Shown here: positions 40,477 through 48,963 of the stretch, one piece after another
How the letters are laid out: each line of letters opens with the position of its first letter
Numbering within the stretch: position 1 is the stretch's first letter
Virus record (IMG/VR): IMGVR_UViG_3300042889_000421
Coordinates: 1-54,154 of that record
DNA: 54,154 bases
Reading direction: 5' to 3' (one strand)
DNA from: a virus
Position numbers and translations under genes: made by a program
The notes under the pieces: model-generated
Database searches by the model: none
Seen by the model: only the letters and a program-made list of their open reading frames with translations
Told to the model about the DNA's origin: nothing

Positions 40477-43400
40477 ATGGCTAATCTAGATTTTAATATT
40501 GAACCATATTTTGACGATTTTGACGACAGTAAACATTTTCATAAAATTCTGTTTAAGCCTGGATATGCAGTTCAAGCTAGGGAATTAACACAACTACAAT
40601 CTATTATACAATCTCAAATAGATAAATTTGGTTCACATATCTTTAAAGATGGATCAGTTGTTCATAATGGGGATCATTCTGCAGTATACACAAAAGCTAT
40701 TCCAATAAAATCCTTTTCTGGAACAATAGTATTAGCTGATTTTTTGGGTAAAATAGTTTACATTGGAACCACTAGAAAATTAATAGTTCATACCGAAGTT
40801 ATCAACTCTGTTAACTATATTTTTACAGTCGATAAAACTGATGGTATTATATCAGAAAATACTACTCTTACTGTTGAAGGTAATGTAACATTTACCTTGT
40901 TAGTTGAGAGTTCTGATAATTTTGCTGTCTATACAGATTATATCTTACACAAAATCCTAAAAGGTGTATATTTTATATCTGGGTACTTTACAACAGTAGA
41001 AGAACAAACTATATTAGTATCTGGCGATAACACTGCTAATATTGATGTTTACTTAGAGGCGATAGAATCTATTATAACATATAGTGAAGATGAATCACTA
41101 TTAGACAATGCTGCAGGTTCTCCAAATTATTCTGCTCCTGGAGCAGATAGATATTGTATAGAATTAACTCTTACTTCTACTCACGCTGGTGAAACTTTAG
41201 ACACTAGTAATAAACATTTTCTTTTAGCATCTTATAGAAATGGAACAATTGTTGTAGACATTGATAAACCTGCATATTCTGATTTAGAAAAACATTTAGC
41301 AGAAAGAACCTATAATGAATCGGGTGATTACACCGTAATGCCATTCATGGGTAAAGTTGTTCCTGAAACAACTTATACAACAGATTATTCGGTAAAATTA
41401 GATAAAGGTCTAGCTTATATACAAGGGTTTGAGTTTAGCACAAAAGAACAAACAACTTTAACTGCTCCAAAAGCAAGAACAACTTCATCTGTCAATAATG
41501 CTCAAATTATTTTAGATAAAGGTCCTTATGTTGTTGTCGAAAATTTGTTTGGTTTAATATTTCCATATTCCACAAGAACAACAATAGATATTCATAGTAA
41601 TCTTACTACTGCAGGCGTAGATGCAGGCGTAAATTTAACATCAGCAACAACTTATAATACTACAAAAATAGGAACAGCTACTGCCTTATATACAATCAAT
41701 TCTGGTGTTACTGGAACATACAAATTATTTTTAACAGATATAAGTATGTTTACAGGAAAGAGTTTTGCAAACGCAAAATCTTTTATTGTGAAAACAGGAA
41801 CTGGTCCGTACGCTAAACAATTTAGTGCAGATTTTAGCAATGAAGAATACACTGCTGCAGTTTCGGTGTATAATTCTCAAAACTATTCGCAATTATTTAA
41901 GTTACCTAACACACCAGTAAAAACACATCTATCTACAAATAATTTAACTGATATATCTTATCAATCTTATAAAGAATTTTTATATGTATCTTTTGCTGCT
42001 GTTAGTTCTATGAGTCAGGGTTCATTTACTTTAACTTCACCTCAATCATTTATAGGTAGTGGATTGTTGTCTGCATCTACTATTTCCCAACACTGGTATG
42101 CAAGAGTGGTTTCCGCAGGTGGTTCTGGCTATACTGTTGGACAAATTGTTCCGATTACTGATATTGCTTCTGTCAATATTTCTAGTCCTACTTCAGCTAC
42201 AGTGCGTATAAACAAAAATACTAATATGACAATAGATGTTTTTGTTGTTGTTAGTAATAGTCTTACCTCTACTAGAAATAAAACTTTAACAAATGGGTCT
42301 AAGGTTATATCTGGGGTTATATCTGGGGTTACTATTGATGATACAAGTATATCTTTGAATACAGCTGATGGATATGAATTAATATCAGTAATGGATGATC
42401 AAGGTGGTGATCAAACAGACCTATACAATTTGTATAGTGGGCAGAAAGATGCCTATTATGATCATGCTTATATAAAACTAAAAAATCCTAATATCACACC
42501 AAGGTCAACTAATCAACGAATTACATCATTAACAGTATCGTTTAAGTATTTTTCACATACTGGCGTTGGTCCGATTACAGTAGATTCGTACAGCACTGCA
42601 TTATCATATGATCAAATTCCTAGTTATAAAGTTGCATCTGGTGATATTTTTAGATTATCTGATGTGTTAGATTTTAGACCAAGAAGAACAGATAATTCTA
42701 CAACTTTTGATGCATTTCATCTGCCAATATTTGATAGTTTATTAACCACAGATTATGAGTTTTACTTACCAAGAACAGATAGAATAGTAGTTACTCCAGA
42801 TTTAAATCTGTCTATTGTCCAAGGGGTTCCAGCAAAATTTCCATTGATTCCTTCTGTTGGAGACTCATTGACTTTGTATATTGTATCAATCCCAGCTTAT
42901 ACCTTTTCGGCTGATGATATTACTATAGAGTATATAGATAACAGACGTTATACTATGAAAGATATAGCAAAAATTGATAAGAGGGTTAATCGTTTAGAAT
43001 ATTATTCAACATTATCTCTTTTAGAAAAACAAGCCTCTGATGAATCAGTTGCTTCTGATGTTCCTGGAATGGATAAATTTAAAAATGGTATTTTAGTGGA
43101 CGCTTTCGCTGGACATAGTGTTGGTGATGTATATAATCCGGATTACAATTGTGCAATCGATTTTAACACTAGAATTTTAAGACCTGCCTTTGATAGTAAT
43201 TCATATGGTTATAATGTTGTTGATAATAGCATTATAAATATAGATATATCAAGAGATCTAGCGACATTAGATTTTACTGAATCCCCTGTTGTTATACAAA
43301 TGATCGCTTCTGAAGCAGAATCCGTTCAACCCTTTGGTGTGTTCAATTGGAATGGAATTATGGCTATGGACCCTCCAACTGATGTATGGATAGATACAGT

Positions 43401-43575
43401 TACTAAGCCAGAAGTGACAGTTAATTTGAATGGTGAACATGATGCATATTCGGTATTTGCGACAGGTAATGGACAATCCTGGTCAAATTGGGAAACGACA
43501 GGTAAGGGTGTTACAGATTTAGCGTTACAATCTAATGTTTCTGTTCGATCTAATGTTACAATAATTAATCAATAA
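40477..43575 (+). CDS. Large baseplate-associated protein, DUF4815-type
   Basis: A 1032-residue protein. The N-terminal segment FNIEPYFDDFDDSKHFHKIL, FKPGYAVQARELTQLQSIIQ and SHIFKDGSVVHNGD are the hallmark of the DUF4815 family of aquatic T4-like phages, where the protein is part of the virion. Later segments, such as SGDIFRLSDVLDFRPRRTDN and VNRLEYYSTLSLLEKQA, fit the same family. Its place between gp8 and the next very large protein suggests the wedge/fibre platform occupied by gp7, gp10 and gp11 in T4. No enzymatic motif is visible. Confidence 0.75.
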   Translation: MANLDFNIEPYFDDFDDSKHFHKILFKPGYAVQARELTQLQSIIQSQIDKFGSHIFKDGSVVHNGDHSAVYTKAIPIKSFSGTIVLADFLGKIVYIGTTRKLIVHTEVINSVNYIFTVDKTDGIISENTTLTVEGNVTFTLLVESSDNFAVYTDYILHKILKGVYFISGYFTTVEEQTILVSGDNTANIDVYLEAIESIITYSEDESLLDNAAGSPNYSAPGADRYCIELTLTSTHAGETLDTSNKHFLLASYRNGTIVVDIDKPAYSDLEKHLAERTYNESGDYTVMPFMGKVVPETTYTTDYSVKLDKGLAYIQGFEFSTKEQTTLTAPKARTTSSVNNAQIILDKGPYVVVENLFGLIFPYSTRTTIDIHSNLTTAGVDAGVNLTSATTYNTTKIGTATALYTINSGVTGTYKLFLTDISMFTGKSFANAKSFIVKTGTGPYAKQFSADFSNEEYTAAVSVYNSQNYSQLFKLPNTPVKTHLSTNNLTDISYQSYKEFLYVSFAAVSSMSQGSFTLTSPQSFIGSGLLSASTISQHWYARVVSAGGSGYTVGQIVPITDIASVNISSPTSATVRINKNTNMTIDVFVVVSNSLTSTRNKTLTNGSKVISGVISGVTIDDTSISLNTADGYELISVMDDQGGDQTDLYNLYSGQKDAYYDHAYIKLKNPNITPRSTNQRITSLTVSFKYFSHTGVGPITVDSYSTALSYDQIPSYKVASGDIFRLSDVLDFRPRRTDNSTTFDAFHLPIFDSLLTTDYEFYLPRTDRIVVTPDLNLSIVQGVPAKFPLIPSVGDSLTLYIVSIPAYTFSADDITIEYIDNRRYTMKDIAKIDKRVNRLEYYSTLSLLEKQASDESVASDVPGMDKFKNGILVDAFAGHSVGDVYNPDYNCAIDFNTRILRPAFDSNSYGYNVVDNSIINIDISRDLATLDFTESPVVIQMIASEAESVQPFGVFNWNGIMAMDPPTDVWIDTVTKPEVTVNLNGEHDAYSVFATGNGQSWSNWETTGKGVTDLALQSNVSVRSNVTIINQ

Positions 43576-43589
43576 TTAAGGAATAAATG

Positions 43590-46500
43590 ATGGCAACAGT
43601 TTCAGCTAATAATCCAACTACCACCACGACACAAGGTTCGACTACACCAATAAATCCAGATCCAACTGCAGTAATTACCCTTGGTGTTGCAGCAGCAGCT
43701 TTATTAGCAGCAACACAACCACCAGTAGTTTCTATGGATGTTTCTGCTACCTATAATGCGTCTACAACTCAATCACAAGTTGGATTACAATTCGGTTCTA
43801 CTCAATCTACTAATACTGTGTCTATCGGTGAATCTGTTATTGATATATCTGTTATTAATACAATTCGGTCTAGGTCTATAAACTTTAGTGCATATCATCT
43901 AAAACCTTTAACAAATTTGTATGCATTTTTTGATAATGTTAATGTAGATAATTATGTTTTTACTTCTACAAGGTTGGTATTGGATAAAGCAATACCTGAA
44001 AAATACTCTAAAGAATTTACCTTGACGGATAGTGTTGTTACTGTTTTATTTGCGAAAGGTAAGACAGCTTTCATCAGACAGAAATTTAACGATCCTAGTC
44101 TTATAACTAATCATACATTAACTGCCGCTGATACTTTTACTTGGGGTAATGAGACATATAATGAGACATATGAAATCACCGCAATAAATCAAGATGAAAA
44201 ATTGACAACCGATAAAGATGGTTATGTTGCGGGGGTTTTCGTATTACCTAATACCGATCAAGCATCATTCAAAACAGGCACTCGTTCTTTTTTATTATGT
44301 GATAGTGTAACCAATAATTCAGCAGAAATTCATACCGCTGCAGAATTTTCGTATTATGCGAGTGGTACAACTCAAACTAAACAAGCAACAACTTTAGCGA
44401 CTAGAATTAATCAAGTTACGATAGATCCAATACTTAAATCATCTACCACTGAAGTAGCAACTACAGTTGCCGCACCTACCGCATCTTCTCCATCAAATCC
44501 AATAACAATAACTGTAGATTCATCTAATCCATATATAACTGCGTATTCACCAACTCTTGGGCAAACTGGAATTGCGGTAAACTCAAACATAGTCTTTACT
44601 TTCAGTGAAAATATTGTAAAAGGGGGCGGAAATATAGTTCTTAAAAAATCAAATGGGACTGTGGTTGAAACATTTGATATAGCAACAAGCACACGGTTAT
44701 CTTTTGTTGGCAATACATTAACTATAAATCCAACAGCAGATTTATTTAAAGATGTAACATATTATGTGGATATACCATATGATTCTATAAGAGATGCTGT
44801 GGCTAATCCTTACGCTGGTAGCAGTAATTATTCTTTCACGACAATACCAGAACCAGTTGTTGTTGGTGTTCCAACAACATTATCTGCTATAAGTTTTTTC
44901 CCTTCTGATGGGGCAACCGATATTGATATGGGCACAAATATCAAAATTGAGTTCAACAGTGGTATATTAAAAGGAACTGGGACTATAAATTTATATATAG
45001 GTGCAACAGTGTTTGAGGCTTTTGATGTTGCTACAAGCACACTGTTATCTTTTGTTGGCAATACATTAACTATAAATCCTTCACAAAATTTGTCTCCGAT
45101 CACAAAATATGTTGTTGGTATTCCAGGAACAGCGATTAAATCAGCAGAGAATAACAGCATATTTTGGGTCGGAACAACCCAATATGATTTTACCACACCT
45201 ATTGCAACTACAAATATTGTAATAGGTAAAACAGTTGAACGAAGACATTCAGTAACAGATTATGAAATAGATTTTTCTACTGGTCTTGGTATGTGTGGTA
45301 TTGATGTGACACAGTGTTTAGGTGGCGGTCCAACAGTAGAAGGTGTAGAATCGTTTCAGTTAATCTGGGATGGGAAAATAGTTGCTGGATCAGGAGGAAC
45401 TTTAGAAGAACCATCATTTGTTACTTCAGATGTATCGCCTTTCACAAAAATAGGTAAACGGTATAAAGGTATTCATAATTGGGTTACAATAATACCACCC
45501 ACTAAAACAAATCCACTTAAATACAGATTTAACAAAGATAAGTCATATCCTAAAGGTGCATTATTGAGAGTTACTTCTTGGGGTAGTAATACTTGGAATA
45601 GCGTATTACCAGCATCTACAATAGTTACTGATGGTAGAGCGAATCTTAATCTTACTCCAAATAATACTAATTTCGCTCCACCAAAATTAGATGGCATATT
45701 ATCTATGTGGCATCTAGGCGATAAAGCATTTTATTCAAATACAAAGTCACAATTTGGACTTCCTAATAATGTTGGTGGAAAATCAATTGCTACTTTACAA
45801 TATAGAGGGCAAAATAACGAAATTCTATATGCTAATCGTGGGCAATGTCTTGTTACATTCCCTGCAGGTAACAAAACAATTACTTATACTATAGCTAATA
45901 ATGGGAAAGGTCCTGGTACTATAGAATCTGTCAATGTTAATATGTCACAAGATTATTCTGGAGCCTCCGCTAAAAGTCCTGCATATAATTTACCATTTAG
46001 AGCTAATATAACAACTGCTATATCAAACATAGTTTCTGTAAGTAAAAAGGTTCGTACAAATCGCACTGCGTTTCCCATTACTCTTCAAGTTGGTGAGTCT
46101 GTTGTGTTTAATGTTACTGTGACTTGGCCATATGTTTTCTATTCACCCGCATTTGATTGGGCTGCAAAAACAGGTCTTACTCAACCTATTTCTTATAATA
46201 AATTATCTAAATTGTCAAATTATGCAGCTATAATAGCCGACTATAAAAAAACAGTTTATGAACCTGTCAAAGCTATAAATACTTTTTTACTAAATTGGGA
46301 AGTCACACCACTGTATGCAGGAGATCCTAAATTAGATGTTTCATCTAATTTAAAACTGATATCTAATGCTACGGCTATAGCAAATATTGATCCATTAGCG
46401 CAAACATTCTTTATTAATCCATCGGAACATCCTGAAGGTTATTTTGTTTCATCTATTGATTTATACTTTAAAAAGAAATCATTTACTGATGATATAACAG

Positions 46501-48038
46501 TTCAAATAAGACCAGTGGTAAATGGCATTCCTAGTGCAGTTGATATAGTTCCATTCGCTACTTCTTCTTTGTCTGCATCACAAGTGAATACAACAGTGTA
46601 TCCATCAACAGATGCTAATTCAGCAACTAAATTTAGGTTTTCATCTCCTATATATTTGTCAGCTGGAACATATTCGATTGTTATTATATCACCATCTATC
46701 GATTATGAACTATTTACTGCAACATTAGGAAATTTTAGGTTAGATAGTTTGACTTCTAGAATAGCAGAACCACCGTATTCTGGTGATCTATTTAAAAGTT
46801 CAAATTCACAAACGTGGCTTCCTTCTCCTTATCAAGATTTATGCTTTGTTATAAACAGATGTAATTTCGTTCCATCTGGGGAACTGTCTTTTATCTCTAG
46901 TAAACCAGTTTCTAATTTTGAACTGCAATATAATAAATTTATACCATCGACACGTTATAATCAAGATTCTATCATAAGAGTTGAATCTGCTGAAAATACT
47001 GATAGGGTATATATGGTCACAACTCAAGGAACAAATGGAATAAGTGGAACAACTGCTCCAACTCATACTACAGGCACTGAAACAAATGGTTCATTAAGCC
47101 TTTTATTCCTAAGAACTGAAGCAAGATGGCAAACTATTCCTGTTGCATATGATGTTATATACCAACAAGGCGAAAATTTATCCTTCAATAAAACTGATAC
47201 TAAATATTATTATAAATCAACAAATGAAGCAGGTGTTACAGATACAAATTATACTGGCATAATGAAAGATATATCATACGACTTACCTGAAAGAAAAGTT
47301 ATAGATTCTGTAAGTAAAGATTTATTCTCTAAAATTGAATTGACTACTGAAGACGATAAACTTTCACCTGTTATAGATATCTTTAGACTATCAAATATTC
47401 TGGTAAAAAACCTTGTAAATTCCGATACAATAGCACCTAATTTTATTGCTAGTACAGCTATTACTGCTGATAAATATATAAAAGTCCTATATGGCTCTAT
47501 GTATAAAATGTATTCTGTTATTGTTCCTGGGGTAACAAGTACATTGGCTCCATCTTTTGATGGTAATGATACCTTGAATGGTAGTGCATTATTGAGGTAT
47601 ATAGGAGAAACACATAATGGTGATACTGAACTATTACCTGCTGGTGGGATGGCTTTATCAAAATATATAACTAGAAAAGTTATCTTGGCAGATGGATTCG
47701 AATCTACTGATATTGTCGTTAGATTTAATGCTAATACTCCAATTGGATCTTCTATAAAGGTTTATTATAAAGCAGTATTTGTTAGCGGAAATAACACTTT
47801 AGAACAATCTCCTTATTATGAAATGAGTATGTCAGAAAGAGGTGCTTCCTTTACATCACAATATGTTGAACATAAATTTATATGTGATTACGATGATGTT
47901 GCAAGTCCAGGAGTTAGGTTCGCTTTACCAAATAAACAATTATTTAACCAATTCATTATTAAGATTGTTATGTTATCAACAGATACAGTTATTGTTCCTA
48001 AAATTAGAGACTTAAGGGTTATTGCTTTAAATGATTGA
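43590..48038 (+). CDS. Very large baseplate/fibre-platform protein with two Ig-like domains
   Basis: A 1482-residue protein starting at ATG 43590 (an ATG three bases earlier is too close to the AAGGA site). Residues about 305-415 and 420-530 are two Big_5/SbsA-type Ig-like domains, each containing FVGNTLTINP; they share an identical 35-base stretch 348 bp apart. The C-terminal half includes NIDPLAQTFFINPSEHPEGY, FVSSIDLYFKKKSFTDDITV and QIRPVVNGIPS, typical of virion proteins that follow DUF4815 proteins. It is probably a baseplate wedge or fibre-attachment component; the Ig-like domains suggest surface display or weak cell binding. Confidence 0.75.
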   Translation: MATVSANNPTTTTTQGSTTPINPDPTAVITLGVAAAALLAATQPPVVSMDVSATYNASTTQSQVGLQFGSTQSTNTVSIGESVIDISVINTIRSRSINFSAYHLKPLTNLYAFFDNVNVDNYVFTSTRLVLDKAIPEKYSKEFTLTDSVVTVLFAKGKTAFIRQKFNDPSLITNHTLTAADTFTWGNETYNETYEITAINQDEKLTTDKDGYVAGVFVLPNTDQASFKTGTRSFLLCDSVTNNSAEIHTAAEFSYYASGTTQTKQATTLATRINQVTIDPILKSSTTEVATTVAAPTASSPSNPITITVDSSNPYITAYSPTLGQTGIAVNSNIVFTFSENIVKGGGNIVLKKSNGTVVETFDIATSTRLSFVGNTLTINPTADLFKDVTYYVDIPYDSIRDAVANPYAGSSNYSFTTIPEPVVVGVPTTLSAISFFPSDGATDIDMGTNIKIEFNSGILKGTGTINLYIGATVFEAFDVATSTLLSFVGNTLTINPSQNLSPITKYVVGIPGTAIKSAENNSIFWVGTTQYDFTTPIATTNIVIGKTVERRHSVTDYEIDFSTGLGMCGIDVTQCLGGGPTVEGVESFQLIWDGKIVAGSGGTLEEPSFVTSDVSPFTKIGKRYKGIHNWVTIIPPTKTNPLKYRFNKDKSYPKGALLRVTSWGSNTWNSVLPASTIVTDGRANLNLTPNNTNFAPPKLDGILSMWHLGDKAFYSNTKSQFGLPNNVGGKSIATLQYRGQNNEILYANRGQCLVTFPAGNKTITYTIANNGKGPGTIESVNVNMSQDYSGASAKSPAYNLPFRANITTAISNIVSVSKKVRTNRTAFPITLQVGESVVFNVTVTWPYVFYSPAFDWAAKTGLTQPISYNKLSKLSNYAAIIADYKKTVYEPVKAINTFLLNWEVTPLYAGDPKLDVSSNLKLISNATAIANIDPLAQTFFINPSEHPEGYFVSSIDLYFKKKSFTDDITVQIRPVVNGIPSAVDIVPFATSSLSASQVNTTVYPSTDANSATKFRFSSPIYLSAGTYSIVIISPSIDYELFTATLGNFRLDSLTSRIAEPPYSGDLFKSSNSQTWLPSPYQDLCFVINRCNFVPSGELSFISSKPVSNFELQYNKFIPSTRYNQDSIIRVESAENTDRVYMVTTQGTNGISGTTAPTHTTGTETNGSLSLLFLRTEARWQTIPVAYDVIYQQGENLSFNKTDTKYYYKSTNEAGVTDTNYTGIMKDISYDLPERKVIDSVSKDLFSKIELTTEDDKLSPVIDIFRLSNILVKNLVNSDTIAPNFIASTAITADKYIKVLYGSMYKMYSVIVPGVTSTLAPSFDGNDTLNGSALLRYIGETHNGDTELLPAGGMALSKYITRKVILADGFESTDIVVRFNANTPIGSSIKVYYKAVFVSGNNTLEQSPYYEMSMSERGASFTSQYVEHKFICDYDDVASPGVRFALPNKQLFNQFIIKIVMLSTDTVIVPKIRDLRVIALND

Positions 48039-48243
48039 TTTGATGGAAGTGGATGATACCAAAGACCTTATGAGGGATACTCACTCTAAGGCTTTACTAT
48101 CAGTCAATCAAAATAAATTAAAAGAGCATAACTTGAAACGTGATGCTCTCAGATTAGCATATAAAAATTCTTCAGATATTCTTAAATTGAATGATGATCT
48201 AACAGAAATAAAAGAACTTCTTAAACTTTTGATAAATAAATAA
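48031..48243 (+). CDS. Small coiled-coil protein
   Basis: A 70-residue, highly charged protein with heptad-like leucines in the C-terminal half (LKLNDDLTEIKELLKLL), probably a coiled coil. Its start overlaps the previous stop by 8 bases. Small helical genes at this place in aquatic T4-like phages are unannotated. A role as an assembly helper or adaptor for the large proteins upstream is inference. Confidence 0.65.
   Translation: MIDLMEVDDTKDLMRDTHSKALLSVNQNKLKEHNLKRDALRLAYKNSSDILKLNDDLTEIKELLKLLINK
48231..48238 (+). promoter_or_regulatory. Possible T4-like late promoter
   Basis: GATAAATA, identical to the element at 5606, overlaps the end of the coiled-coil gene and lies 51 bases before the next ATG. 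Confidence 0.35.
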
Positions 48244-48289
48244 CTGATACGATTATTAGTTCAACCATGAATATAGGTAAAATAAAAAT

Positions 48290-48925
48290 ATGGCTACATT
48301 AACACTGAGATCTGTTAAGGGAACACCATTAACTGTTGCAGAACTTGATGCAAATTTCACTAGCTTAAATAATGCTTATGGGACAGGTAATATAACAACA
48401 AATGTTGCTATTGGAAATTATGCGTTAAATTCTAACTCAACAGGATCTAATAATACCTCTATAGGGGTAAATGCACTCTATGGTAATACTACTGGGAGTT
48501 ATAATTTATCAGCTGGCGCTATTGCTGGTAGATATATTGCCGATGGAATAACTTCAGCAACTATCCTAAATAATTCTACTTTTATAGGATATGGAACTAG
48601 AGCGTCTGCTAACAACATTACAAATGAAACAGTAATAGGATATAATGCTATTGGTTCTGGTAGCAATTCAGTTACGTTAGGTGGAAGTACAGTTACTAAA
48701 ACTATTATACCATTCGGCAACGTGGGGATTGGGACGAGTTCGCCAAACGCATCAGCAATATTAGACGCACAAAGTACGACTAAAGGTGTGCGTATGCCTA
48801 ATATGACTACTACACAAAAGAACGCTATAGCTAGTCCTGCCGCTGGTCTCGTAATCTTTGACACAACTCTGGCAAAACTCTGTTTATATACAGGCGTGGC
48901 TTGGCAGACTATAACATCTGTGTAA
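48290..48925 (+). CDS. Short tail fibre protein
   Basis: A 211-residue fibre-type protein. The start MATLTLRSVKGTPLTVAELDANFTSLN is an attachment module shared with the next fibre. Then come G-x-A-L-x-x-N-x-T-G-type repeats, the GNVGIGTSSPNA unit (DNA identical to copies in the 30621 gene), and the C-terminal module TTKGVRMPNMTTTQKNAIAS with GLVIFDTTLAKLCLYTGVAW, common in phage fibres. It appears to be a compact fibre assembled from the same cassettes as its larger neighbours. Confidence 0.78.
   Translation: MATLTLRSVKGTPLTVAELDANFTSLNNAYGTGNITTNVAIGNYALNSNSTGSNNTSIGVNALYGNTTGSYNLSAGAIAGRYIADGITSATILNNSTFIGYGTRASANNITNETVIGYNAIGSGSNSVTLGGSTVTKTIIPFGNVGIGTSSPNASAILDAQSTTKGVRMPNMTTTQKNAIASPAAGLVIFDTTLAKLCLYTGVAWQTITSV
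48716..48733 (+). repeat. Fourth exact copy of the 18-bp fibre sequence
   Basis: GGCAACGTGGGGATTGGG, identical to 31668, 31929 and 32136, over 16 kb away in a different fibre gene. Confidence 0.9.
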
Positions 48926-48963
48926 GTATTACCATTTATATAACCAATTAAACAAGGAACAAT

